Origin: Methylomonas koyamae
Lineage (GTDB): Bacteria; Pseudomonadota; Gammaproteobacteria; Methylococcales; Methylomonadaceae
Reading direction: 5' to 3'
DNA length: 64,000 nt
Assembly: GCF_001644025.1 (NCBI RefSeq)
Contig: NZ_LUUK01000078.1
Span: 1 to 64,000 of the forward strand
Position numbers and translations under genes: made by a program. The notes beneath the pieces were generated by a model. That model searched no databases, had not been told where the DNA came from, and saw only the letters and a program-made list of their open reading frames with translations. This document shows, piece by piece, positions 17,291 to 25,283 of the stretch; the stretch's first letter is position 1, and each line of letters begins with the position of its first letter.

Positions 17291-18370
17291 TTAAACCTTC
17301 GATGTAGTCGCGGCGCGGCGGCGTTCGACGGCGCCGGCCAAATCGTTAAGTAATTTGACGGTATCGTCCCAACCCAGGCAGGGGTCGGTAATGCTTTGGC
17401 CGAAGACCAACGCCTTGCCGTCTTCGACATCCTGACGGCCTTCGACCAGATGGCTTTCCGCCATGATGCCGACGATGCGGCGATCGCCCTGGCGGATTTG
17501 GCCGGCCACGTCCTGCGCCACCAACATTTGCCGTTCGTATTTCTTCTGGCAGTTGGCGTGGCTGAAATCGATCATGATATTGGGGCGCAGGCCGGCGTCT
17601 TCCAGACCTTCGGCGACTTGCTGGACGCTGACTTCGTCATAGTTGGGACGATTATTGCCGCCGCGCAGAATGATGTGGGCGTCTTCGTTACCGCGCGTCG
17701 AAAAAATCGCCGAACGGCCTTCCTTGGTCAGCGACAGGAAGTGGTGCGGACTCATGGCCGCGTTGATCGCGTCGATCGCAATTTTGACGCCGCCGTCGGT
17801 GGCGTTCTTGAAGCCGACCGGGCAAGACAACCCGGAAGCCAGCTCCCGGTGTACCTGACTTTCGGTGGTGCGGGCGCCGATCGCGCCCCAGGAGATCAGG
17901 TCGGACACGTACTGCGGCGTAATCAAGTCCAGGTATTCGGTCGCGGCCGGCACGCCCAGATTGTTGACGTCGGACAACACTTTGCGCGCCATCCGCAAGC
18001 CTTTGTTGATGTTGAAGCTGCTGTTCAAATCCGGATCGTTGATCAAACCCTTCCAGCCCACCGTGGTGCGCGGCTTTTCGAAATAGACCCGCATCACGAT
18101 CACCAGGTCTCGCTCCAGGCGCTCGATTTCCAGTTTCAGACGCCGGGCGTATTCCACCGCCGCTTCCGGATCGTGAATCGAACAAGGGCCGATGACGACC
18201 AACAGCCGGTCGTCGTTGCCGTACAAAATGTCGTGAATCGCCGCGCGGGTCTTCAGAATATTGGCGGCGGCGAATTCGGTCATCGGGATCTCTTCATGAA
18301 CCTGAATCGGCGCTACGACATCCTTGGTGTCGCAAATTCTTAAATCGTCGGTGTTATAGTGGGTAGGCAT
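17291..18370 (-). CDS. 3-deoxy-7-phosphoheptulonate (DAHP) synthase, class I
   Basis: This 359-residue enzyme condenses phosphoenolpyruvate and erythrose 4-phosphate in the first step of aromatic amino acid synthesis. Motifs of the AroF/G/H type are present: VIGPCSIHDPEAA, MRVYFEKPRTTVGWKGLINDP, GARTTESQVHRELASGLS and MIDFSHANCQKK. Its feedback specificity (Tyr, Phe or Trp) cannot be decided from sequence by eye. It is the first gene of a two-gene unit with thiSG (3-bp gap), and its start region overlaps the upstream region of the divergent RMD1-family gene. Confidence 0.94.
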   Translation of the reverse strand: MPTHYNTDDLRICDTKDVVAPIQVHEEIPMTEFAAANILKTRAAIHDILYGNDDRLLVVIGPCSIHDPEAAVEYARRLKLEIERLERDLVIVMRVYFEKPRTTVGWKGLINDPDLNSSFNINKGLRMARKVLSDVNNLGVPAATEYLDLITPQYVSDLISWGAIGARTTESQVHRELASGLSCPVGFKNATDGGVKIAIDAINAAMSPHHFLSLTKEGRSAIFSTRGNEDAHIILRGGNNRPNYDEVSVQQVAEGLEDAGLRPNIMIDFSHANCQKKYERQMLVAQDVAGQIRQGDRRIVGIMAESHLVEGRQDVEDGKALVFGQSITDPCLGWDDTVKLLNDLAGAVERRRAATTSKV

Positions 18371-18475
18371 AAGCGTGGCCGTAGGCTCGATGAATGGTCG
18401 AAAACCGCTATTTTAACCTTTGCGCCGCCTGTGATACAAAGTAATGCTAAGCCTGTAACGGAAATCGACCTGACC

Positions 18476-19267
18476 ATGGAAAATCGTATCGTTAAGCGCT
18501 GCATGACCGTCTGCCTGGCGCAATCGTTCCGTTTTGCCGATCTGCGCGAAAAACTGCTCGACACCCGGCGCACTCAAGTATTTCGGAACGCGCTGATCGT
18601 GGATTACAAAACCGGTTGCGCGGTGGTATTTTCCTACGGCGTCGTGGTTTACTGGAACGTCCCGCTGGACGAGCGCCACGGTTTACAGGAGTTGTTGCTC
18701 GAATACGCGACGACGCCGGCCGACGAACCGCCGGAGGACAATTTCAGCTACGAAACCGACTGTGAGCAGGATCGTTTTCAACACGATCATATCGAATTGC
18801 AATCCAGCGACTTCCTGGTCTTGCTGGCTTTGTCGCACGCGATGGCCCAGTCGATCAAACTGGCGGCCTTCGAAGGCCACGCCATCGACACAATCCGCGC
18901 GACCGCTCACCTGCCTCGATCGCTGGCTCGCGAAGGCAAAATCAAGCTCAACCGCCAGGCGATGGCAATGATCCGCGGCCAGTTGTTCCTGACCAAGAGC
19001 GACATCATCCTGAACTACGATTTGCTCGATACCCCGGAATTCTTCTGGGAACACCCGGAATATCAGAGCATGTATTCGATGGCCGCCAATTATCTGGAAG
19101 TCGCGCCGCGCACCGAAGTGCTGTCGAAAAAACTGGAAACGATACACGAACTGCTGGAGATGCTGGCCGACGAACAAAAGCACCAGCATTCCTCGGCGCT
19201 GGAATGGATCATCATCTGGCTGATCGCGGTCGAGATTGTAATGTCGATCGTGGACAGGCTGCTTTAA
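18476..19267 (+). CDS. RMD1 / DUF155 family membrane-anchored protein
   Basis: This 263-residue protein begins MENRIVKRCMTVCLAQSFRF. It carries the DUF155 pattern: the strand FSYGVVVYWNVP, a region of HAMAQSIKLAAFEG, LPRSLAREGKIKLNR, then DTPEFFWEHPEYQSMY. One C-terminal transmembrane helix follows (ALEWIIIWLIAVEIVMSI). Eukaryotic members (RMD1, RMND1) are mitochondrial inner-membrane proteins linked to translation; bacterial function is not known. An upstream in-frame Met at 18359 lies inside the divergent aro gene, so the ATG at 18476 is chosen. Confidence 0.82.
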   Translation: MENRIVKRCMTVCLAQSFRFADLREKLLDTRRTQVFRNALIVDYKTGCAVVFSYGVVVYWNVPLDERHGLQELLLEYATTPADEPPEDNFSYETDCEQDRFQHDHIELQSSDFLVLLALSHAMAQSIKLAAFEGHAIDTIRATAHLPRSLAREGKIKLNRQAMAMIRGQLFLTKSDIILNYDLLDTPEFFWEHPEYQSMYSMAANYLEVAPRTEVLSKKLETIHELLEMLADEQKHQHSSALEWIIIWLIAVEIVMSIVDRLL

Positions 19268-20104
19268 ACGAGGATTTCCCGGCCTCCTCCACTCGGTACG
19301 CACGCCGCCGCCGAGTAAAGCGGGTCCGCATCCAGCACTGAACTATCTCTCACTATTCGACTAAAGCGCTACGCTCGTCTCCTGACTAGCGCACCAACAT
19401 TCGGCTGCGTTTTCTCAAGTCCTCGCTCTTGCTGCCATTAATTGGCTTGGGTTTTATGGGGCGGCAAACGCCGCGCGGTAACGGCCCCGTTAAACCGAGA
19501 TTGCCTTGGATTGATATTGGTAACGATAGATCGCCGGCACAATTTGCCGATTGCCGACCAAGCGGTTTTAATAAAATTCTAATAGAGTTTTAAGCTTGAA
19601 TTTATTCTACCGGCTTACTGTGCCAAGCCTGAACCAGAATTAATTAAATGGGATAATGGGGCGGAGTATTTTCGAAGTTATTCGACACCGAACCACTCAA
19701 ATTAAAATTCCGCAGCCTTTCAATTCCCGGCAAAGCCCAATTCGTGCCGAGCCACCAATCCGCCGCCAGCCAAATAGAAATAACCAATATAAATCAGCTA
19801 TATAGAGTTTTTAGCCCGCGCAAGCATTCAAGCCAACCCTGTCAATAGGAAAAAATCCCGGTTTTAATTTGGATTTAATCCCGCATTAACAAAACATTCA
19901 TTCCAGCTCGATATTCTGAATATGCCCGATCGTTTTCCGATATCGGCGCATTCACGCCTAAACACTAGGTTTGTTTTCTCACAAATTCGAAGGGACTCGA
20001 CGTCATCAGTTATCGAAACGAATTTCGATATTCATTTCTCGCGATTTTCCGCTGATTTCGTTATTGCCTTTTCGACCGTTAAACCATTAGAAGGAGGCCA
20101 TTCA
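19268..20104. other. Long AT-rich leader region upstream of the xoxF-like gene
   Basis: 837 bp without a convincing gene. A reading frame open from 19922 joins the xoxF-like frame, but the ribosome-binding site AAGGAGG at 20091-20097 places translation start at 20105. The region is markedly AT-richer than its neighbours and contains several ATTCGA motifs and a perfect inverted repeat at 20011-20030. It probably holds the cluster promoter and regulator sites. Confidence 0.55.
20011..20030. promoter_or_regulatory. Inverted repeat, candidate operator or leader hairpin
   Basis: TATCGAAA and TTTCGATA form a perfect 8-bp inverted repeat separated by CGAA, 75 bp before the start of the xoxF-like gene. 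It could be a dimeric regulator site or a small mRNA hairpin. Confidence 0.4.
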
Positions 20105-21901
20105 ATGACCACTGACAACCCGCTTTGTCGTAATTCAAAGCTCAGCCGAAATCGGCGAACGACGCCGATCACCGCCCTGCTGTTTGGGGCCGGACTGTTG
20201 GCCGCGCAAACCGCGTCGGCGCAAACCGGCGCCGGCGCCGAGTGGACCACCGCCGGCGGTACGCCGGAAGGCATACGCTATAGCGAGCTGACCGACATTA
20301 CCCCTGCCAACGCCGCGAAATTAAAAGAAGAATTTGCCTTTAAAACCGGCACTCACGGCAGCCACATGGGCGAACCATTGGTGGTCGGTAAAACGCTGTA
20401 CGTCGTCACACCGTTTCCCAACAAATTGATCGCGTACGATCTCACCACCGGCAAACCCAAATGGGCCTACGCCCCAAACATCAGCGAATACGCCAAGGGC
20501 GCCAATTGCTGCGGCGGCATCAATCGCGGCGCGGCCTATGCCGACGGTAAAATCGTCTTCAACCTGCTCGATAACACCACCGTGGCGGTCGACGCGGTCA
20601 CCGGCAAGGAAGTCTGGCGCAATCGTTTGGCCGATCCGCATACCGGCGTGACGATGACCGTCGCGCCCATCATTGCCAAAGGCAAGGTGATTACGGCGTC
20701 TTCCAGCGGCGAGATGGGCGTGCGCGGCTGGATTCAGGCGCTCGATCTGAAAACCGGCAAAGCCTTATGGCGCGCCTATAACACGGGTCCCGACAAGGAC
20801 GTGCTGATCGGCCAAAACTTCCGCGACAATTCGGTCTATTACAAGGGTCAAGTCGACCAGGGCGCGACCAGTTGGCCCAACCAGCGCGCCTATCTATTGG
20901 GCGGTAGCGCCGCCTGGGGTTATTTGACCTACGATCCCGAGCTGGACTTGCTGTTCTACGGCACCAGCCAGCCGGGCGTGTGGAACGCCGATATGCGCTG
21001 CGACCAAACCGCGTATGCCAAGGACCCGCAAAAGTGCGCCAATAAATGGGGCGCATCGGTTTTCGCCAGAAAACCGGATACCGGCGAAGCGGTCTGGGCC
21101 TACCAGTTTACCCCACACGACAGTTGGGACTACGACGCCGCCAGCGAGGCCATCGCGGTCAATCAAACCGTGACGGTCGGCGGCGTTCGCCATGACAAAT
21201 TGCTGGTGCATTTCAACAAGAACGGTTTTGCCTACACCTTTGACCGGGCCACCGGCGAAGTGCTGCTGGCGCCGCAATTCGTGGATGAAGTCAACTGGGC
21301 CAACGAAGTGGATACCGCGACCGGCCTGCCGGACGTCAACGAAGATATGCGCGTCCACCAAGGCGTGCTGACCGAGAAGATCTGTCCGTCGGTGCTCGGC
21401 GGCAAGGGTTGGGAACCGGCTTCGTTTTCGCCGAAAACCGGATTGTTCTACGCGCCGACCTTCAATCTGTGCAGCAATTTAGAGGCATTGAAGGCCGAAT
21501 TCATCTCCGGCGCACCCTATATGGGGACCGATTACAGCATCGGGCCGGCGTCGGACACCAGTTACGCCAGCGAGCTGATCGCCTGGGACGCCACCAAGGG
21601 CGAGAAGCTTTGGGGCGTCAAGGAGCAAGCCTGGATCTACGCGGGGACGTTGACGACGGCCGGCGGCGTGGTGTTTTACTCGACCAAGGCGCCCGCGTTG
21701 AAAGCCGTCGACGCCAAGACCGGCGCACCGTTGTTTAACACCGCACTGCAATGCAATACGGTCGGCAACCCGATCAGTTTTGCCGGCGCGGACGGCAAGC
21801 AACGTATCGCGGTATTCAGCGACGACAAGTGCGCGGCCAACTCCGGCGGCGAACACCCCACCGGTAACGGCGGTTGGGTTCACGTTTACAAACTGCCCTG
21901 A
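20105..21901 (+). CDS. Lanthanide-type PQQ-dependent alcohol dehydrogenase (XoxF-like)
   Basis: This 598-residue periplasmic quinoprotein has a Sec signal (residues 1-39, ending AQTASA). It oxidises methanol or other alcohols using PQQ and passes electrons to a cytochrome c. Visible features are the adjacent cysteines C135-C136 that form the disulfide over PQQ, metal ligand E203 (SGEMGVRGW), catalytic D342, and D344 two residues on (WDYD). The second Asp is the lanthanide signature that calcium-type MxaF lacks. Oddities: the usual Asn of GTGNP is Gln here (GTSQP, Q289), and a loop with two extra Cys (C299, C311) replaces the usual RPGDNKW. AAGGAGG precedes the ATG. It heads the xoxF-J-G-pqqA group. 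Confidence 0.9.
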   Translation: MTTDNPLCRNSKLSRNRRTTPITALLFGAGLLAAQTASAQTGAGAEWTTAGGTPEGIRYSELTDITPANAAKLKEEFAFKTGTHGSHMGEPLVVGKTLYVVTPFPNKLIAYDLTTGKPKWAYAPNISEYAKGANCCGGINRGAAYADGKIVFNLLDNTTVAVDAVTGKEVWRNRLADPHTGVTMTVAPIIAKGKVITASSSGEMGVRGWIQALDLKTGKALWRAYNTGPDKDVLIGQNFRDNSVYYKGQVDQGATSWPNQRAYLLGGSAAWGYLTYDPELDLLFYGTSQPGVWNADMRCDQTAYAKDPQKCANKWGASVFARKPDTGEAVWAYQFTPHDSWDYDAASEAIAVNQTVTVGGVRHDKLLVHFNKNGFAYTFDRATGEVLLAPQFVDEVNWANEVDTATGLPDVNEDMRVHQGVLTEKICPSVLGGKGWEPASFSPKTGLFYAPTFNLCSNLEALKAEFISGAPYMGTDYSIGPASDTSYASELIAWDATKGEKLWGVKEQAWIYAGTLTTAGGVVFYSTKAPALKAVDAKTGAPLFNTALQCNTVGNPISFAGADGKQRIAVFSDDKCAANSGGEHPTGNGGWVHVYKLP

Positions 21902-21930
21902 TGTCCTTCATCGGTACGGAGAAAGCTGCC

Positions 21931-22791
21931 ATGCACCCACCTTCCAGTCGCAATGCCGCGATCGCTTTGTTGACGGCGCTATTCAGTCTAGCCGCGCCAG
22001 CCTCGGCCGAAACCGAGCTGCGGGTGTGCGCGGACCCGGACAATCTGCCGTTTTCCAATCGCAATCAAGAGGGGTTCGAAAACAAGATCGCCGCGTTGTT
22101 AGCCGACGATCTGCAGGCCAAGCTGAGCTTTTACTGGCAAAAGCAACGCCAGGGTTTCATACGGGAAACCTTGGGTGCCGGTCATTGCGATGTCGTGATG
22201 GGCGTGCCCCACGGTTACGAACGGGTGCGCGCCACCCCGCCGTATTATCGCTCGGGTTACGCCTTCGTGACGCCTGCCGGCCGGCATTTGGACATCTCGT
22301 CGTTCGACGATCCGCGCTTGCGCGATCTGAAAATCGGTCTGCATGCGATCGGCAACGACGGTGCCAATTCGCCGCCGGCGCACGCGCTGGCTAGCCGAGG
22401 CATCGTCGAAAACATCGTCGGCTATTCGATGTGGGGCGAGGAGAGCCAGGCAAACCCGCAGGGCGAAATCGTGAGCGCCGTCGCCAACGGCGAGATCGAT
22501 CTGGCCGTGGTTTGGGGGCCGATTGCCGGTTATTTCGCCAAGCCTTACGGCAACGCAATCCAGGTCGCGCCGGTACCGGCCGATTCCGCTAGTCCGGAAA
22601 TGCCGTTTGCGTTCGACATCGCGCTGGGAGTCCGCAAAGACGACCAGGCCCTGGCCGATCGTTTAGCGGCCAGCCTGACCAGAAAGCGGCCGGAGATCCA
22701 AGCGATTCTAGCGGCTTACCGCGTACCGATCATCCAACCTATCGTCGGCTCAACGCCATCCGCGACGGATAGCGTGGCCGCTAACCATTGA
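21931..22791 (+). CDS. XoxJ/MxaJ-like periplasmic solute-binding protein
   Basis: This 286-residue protein with a signal peptide (ending AAPASA) belongs to the substrate-binding-protein fold group that accompanies PQQ dehydrogenases. It has ELRVCADPDNLPFSNRNQEG at the mature start, GHCDVVMGVPHGYERV and TPPYYRSGYAFV, then DLAVVWGPIAGYFA. MxaJ and XoxJ are thought to help mature or activate the dehydrogenase in the periplasm. It starts 29 bp after the xoxF-like stop with GGAG before the ATG; an alternative ATG at 21901 overlaps that stop. Confidence 0.88.
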   Translation: MHPPSSRNAAIALLTALFSLAAPASAETELRVCADPDNLPFSNRNQEGFENKIAALLADDLQAKLSFYWQKQRQGFIRETLGAGHCDVVMGVPHGYERVRATPPYYRSGYAFVTPAGRHLDISSFDDPRLRDLKIGLHAIGNDGANSPPAHALASRGIVENIVGYSMWGEESQANPQGEIVSAVANGEIDLAVVWGPIAGYFAKPYGNAIQVAPVPADSASPEMPFAFDIALGVRKDDQALADRLAASLTRKRPEIQAILAAYRVPIIQPIVGSTPSATDSVAANH

Positions 22792-22810
22792 TATAAGAGG
22801 TAAATCAATC

Positions 22811-23290
22811 ATGCGAGTTTTACAGACACTCAGTTGCGCCGCCTTGGGCTTGATGCTCATCGTCGGCGGCATCGGCGCCGCGCGAGCGGATCGACCCAAG
22901 ACGGGCGGCAGCTATTCGGAAACGGCTTCCAGCCGGACCGGCACCGGTGGCGGAACCACCGTGGCGGCCGATCCGAAATTGACCACCCCGCCGCAATGCG
23001 TCACGCCGACTCAGGACGCCGCCGGCGAAGGTCGTCGGGCCTTCATGCGGATGAATTGCTATAGCTGCCACGGCATGGGTGGTCACGGCGGCGCGATGGG
23101 CCCGAGCTTGGTTGGGGAAGCCGACGAAACCGCCGAGGCGGTAACGCAAGGCGAAGGCGAGGGCATGCCGTCGTTCAAAAACAACTTGTGCCCCAACGAT
23201 CTCGCCAACCTGACGGCCTATCTGCGCTTGTTGGGAACCGGATCGGAGCCGACCTTCGTCAACTGGTGGGAAGCGCATCCCAGCCGATAG
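22811..23290 (+). CDS. XoxG-like c-type cytochrome
   Basis: This 159-residue secreted protein (signal ending GAARA) has one haem c site, CYSCHGMGGHGG, at about residues 78-89 and a likely Met ligand in GEGMPSFKNN. A Gly/Thr-rich linker (SSRTGTGGGTT) precedes the haem domain. By position directly after xoxF- and xoxJ-like genes it should be the electron acceptor of the dehydrogenase in the periplasm. An AGAGG ribosome-binding site is present. It is shorter in its haem core than standard MxaG. Confidence 0.85.
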   Translation: MRVLQTLSCAALGLMLIVGGIGAARADRPKTGGSYSETASSRTGTGGGTTVAADPKLTTPPQCVTPTQDAAGEGRRAFMRMNCYSCHGMGGHGGAMGPSLVGEADETAEAVTQGEGEGMPSFKNNLCPNDLANLTAYLRLLGTGSEPTFVNWWEAHPSR

Positions 23291-23371
23291 ACGAACGCCG
23301 AACCGACCAAATCGGCCGGTTCGGCGTCGCACCGAGTATTTAACAAGCAAACTCATTAGGAGATCATCGAC

Positions 23372-23446
23372 ATGAAATGGGAAACACCACGTTATCAAGA
23401 CTTGCGCTTCGGCTTCGAAGTCACGATGTACATTTACAACCGTTAG
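23372..23446 (+). CDS. pqqA: Coenzyme PQQ precursor peptide PqqA
   Basis: This is a 24-residue peptide gene, too small for usual gene finders. It starts MKWETPRYQDLRFG and ends FEVTMYIYNR, with the Glu and Tyr of the E-V-T-M-Y motif that are cross-linked to make PQQ. AGGAG at 23358-23362 precedes the ATG at 9 bp. It follows the cytochrome gene by 81 bp and is followed by a terminator-like hairpin. The remaining pqq genes are not in the window, so this is a copy of pqqA separate from them, placed beside a PQQ enzyme. Confidence 0.92.
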   Translation: MKWETPRYQDLRFGFEVTMYIYNR

Positions 23447-23832
23447 ACGCTTTCTAAGCGAGCCCGAGCTGTCGGCCCACAAACCGGCGGCTCGACTTTT
23501 CGAATCCCGCCAACCGAATTTTGGGGCGGCCACGATACCCGAATCCGGTTTCCGGGCAAACCGGCGTTATACCGAACTCGGCCGGCCTTGCCCACCGCCG
23601 CGATTCCCCGACGGATCGGGCAGTTATTGTCCGTTTAATTTCTGCATACCTGTCCAGTTTCTACACTATTTCGCCGAGCCGATTCGCTACAAATGGCGAT
23701 CCATTTTGCCGGGCGAAATTTTTGTTGCCAACGCCAAGCCTTGCAGTGCGCGGCGCGGCAGGCTCGTTAGGCAAAACAGGCACGGCATTTGCCTTGGGCT
23801 GAGGCAAATCTGACTTTTGCTTAGGGACCTAC
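23447..23832. other. Gap between pqqA and the bd-like oxidase genes
   Basis: 386 bp with the hairpin above and no further gene. It is long enough for a separate promoter for the oxidase-fae group, but no clear -35/-10 pair is seen. Confidence 0.4.
23465..23500 (+). terminator. Terminator-like hairpin after pqqA
   Basis: CGAGC and GCTCG (23465-23469 and 23490-23494) enclose an inner TCGG/CCGG stem, and ACTTTT follows. It lies 19 bp after the pqqA stop. The stem has an internal loop, so it may be a partial terminator that lets some transcription into the oxidase genes. Confidence 0.5.
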
Positions 23833-25269
23833 ATGGATTTTCCAATATTTCATATCGATTTCATCGGTAACCGCCTGTTGATCGCGGTCGATGCGATACT
23901 GCACGTACTGATTAATCACGCCTTCGCGATCGGCGCCCTGCCTATCGTGGTTCTGCTGGAATACACCGGTATTCGTCACGGCGATCCGCGCTGGGACACG
24001 TTGGCCTACCGCTTGTTGAAAGTGGTGTTCATCGTGACAACCACGGTCGGCGCGTTGACCGGCGTCGGCATCTGGTTTTCGGCGGCCTTGGTCAATCCGG
24101 CGGCCATCGGTAGTTTGATTCGGGTGTTTTTCTGGGGCTGGTTCGTCGAATGGATCGTATTCGTTAGCGAAGTCTCGCTGATCATGCTGTATTTCCTGAG
24201 CTGGCCGAACTCGACCGAATCGGCGCTAGCCAAACGCCGCCATATGCGCTTTGGCGTGATGTTGGCGGCGTTTTCGTGGATTACGATGGCCATCATCGTC
24301 GCGATACTCGGATTCATGATGGACCCCGGCGACTGGCACGAACGGCAGTCCTTGTGGGCCGGCCTGTTCAATCCGATGTACTTGCCGCAATTGGCCTTTA
24401 GAACCTCGTTGGCCATGGTCATGGGCGGCATGACGATGATGGCGTTCGGCTATTGGTTTACCGACCACGACATGGCTTTTCGAGAGGGCTTGGCGCGCAC
24501 GATATGCGTTTGGACCGCATTGTGGACCGGTCTGCTGGCGATAGCCGCATGGTGGTATTCCAGCGTGGTGCCGGCGCACATGCTGGCCAATATCCCGGTC
24601 GCGATCACCACCCAGGCCTATACCGACTGGCTCGCCAATTTCAAATGGGTGCTGATCGCCGGCCTGCTGTTCGTCGGCTGGGTGCTGGCGGATAGCCTGC
24701 GCCGTCCCGGCCGTTTGCACGGCGGTCAGTATGTGGCGGCGGCGCTGGTGTTGTGCGTGATGCTGGGACAATTCGAGCGGGTCCGCGAGTTCATCCGCAA
24801 GCCTTTCATCATCGGTAACTACATGTACGCCAACGGCATACGGGTCGCCGATTACCCCTTGCTGCGGCGCGACGGAATTTTGAAGCACGCGGTTTACGCC
24901 GGCGTGCGCGACATACGCTCCGACAACCAAACCATCGCCGGCCGCGAAGTGTTTCAACTGACCTGTACCCGTTGCCACACCGTCAAGGGCGTCAACGGCA
25001 TTCGCGCCCAATTGGTCCGGATGTACGGCGACCAGCGCTGGAACGCCGACGTGATTGCGGCCTATCTGGAAAACATGCACGGCGCCCGCTATTTCATGCC
25101 GCCGTTCCCAGGCAACCAGGAAGAACTGACCGCGCTGGCGGTTTATTTGGCTTCGCTGCAAAACCGCGCCCAGTCGTATGAAGGCGTTCAGGTCACCGGC
25201 ATTCCCAAGCCCGATCACGTGGCCGCTTCGACGCACTACGGCAGTATCCCCGATCTTACTCATCCATAA
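23833..25269 (+). CDS. Cytochrome bd-like membrane subunit with C-terminal haem c domain (subunit A)
   Basis: This 478-residue protein has about eight or nine hydrophobic helices in residues 10-310. Their order resembles cytochrome bd subunit I: an N-terminal helix with HVLINHAFAIGALPIVVLLEY (His24, His29) and a WGWFVEWIVFVSE helix near 101-113. The quinol-site motif GRQPW of standard CydA is absent. A haem c domain follows, with CTRCH at 378-382 and a likely Met ligand near YFMPPF (about 420). This suggests electrons enter through cytochrome c rather than quinol. It is co-directional with the xox-like genes, and 14 bp separate it from subunit B. Confidence 0.8.
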   Translation: MDFPIFHIDFIGNRLLIAVDAILHVLINHAFAIGALPIVVLLEYTGIRHGDPRWDTLAYRLLKVVFIVTTTVGALTGVGIWFSAALVNPAAIGSLIRVFFWGWFVEWIVFVSEVSLIMLYFLSWPNSTESALAKRRHMRFGVMLAAFSWITMAIIVAILGFMMDPGDWHERQSLWAGLFNPMYLPQLAFRTSLAMVMGGMTMMAFGYWFTDHDMAFREGLARTICVWTALWTGLLAIAAWWYSSVVPAHMLANIPVAITTQAYTDWLANFKWVLIAGLLFVGWVLADSLRRPGRLHGGQYVAAALVLCVMLGQFERVREFIRKPFIIGNYMYANGIRVADYPLLRRDGILKHAVYAGVRDIRSDNQTIAGREVFQLTCTRCHTVKGVNGIRAQLVRMYGDQRWNADVIAAYLENMHGARYFMPPFPGNQEELTALAVYLASLQNRAQSYEGVQVTGIPKPDHVAASTHYGSIPDLTHP

Positions 25270-25283
25270 TCAGGAAACCCGAC

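Noticed and set aside
17396-18343. 315-codon open frame on the plus strand
   Set aside because: It is a mirror of the DAHP synthase gene, which has clear motifs on the minus strand; the composition is that of an antisense frame.
18371-18475. TPP riboswitch for the aro-thiSG operon
   Set aside because: No THI-box core was found on the minus strand upstream of the operon.
19922-20104. In-frame upstream extension of the xoxF-like gene
   Set aside because: AAGGAGG at 20091 and the signal peptide place the start at 20105; the extension has no family match.
24226-25263. 345-codon open frame on the minus strand
   Set aside because: It lies entirely inside the bd-like subunit A gene and has His/Gln/Arg-rich shadow composition.
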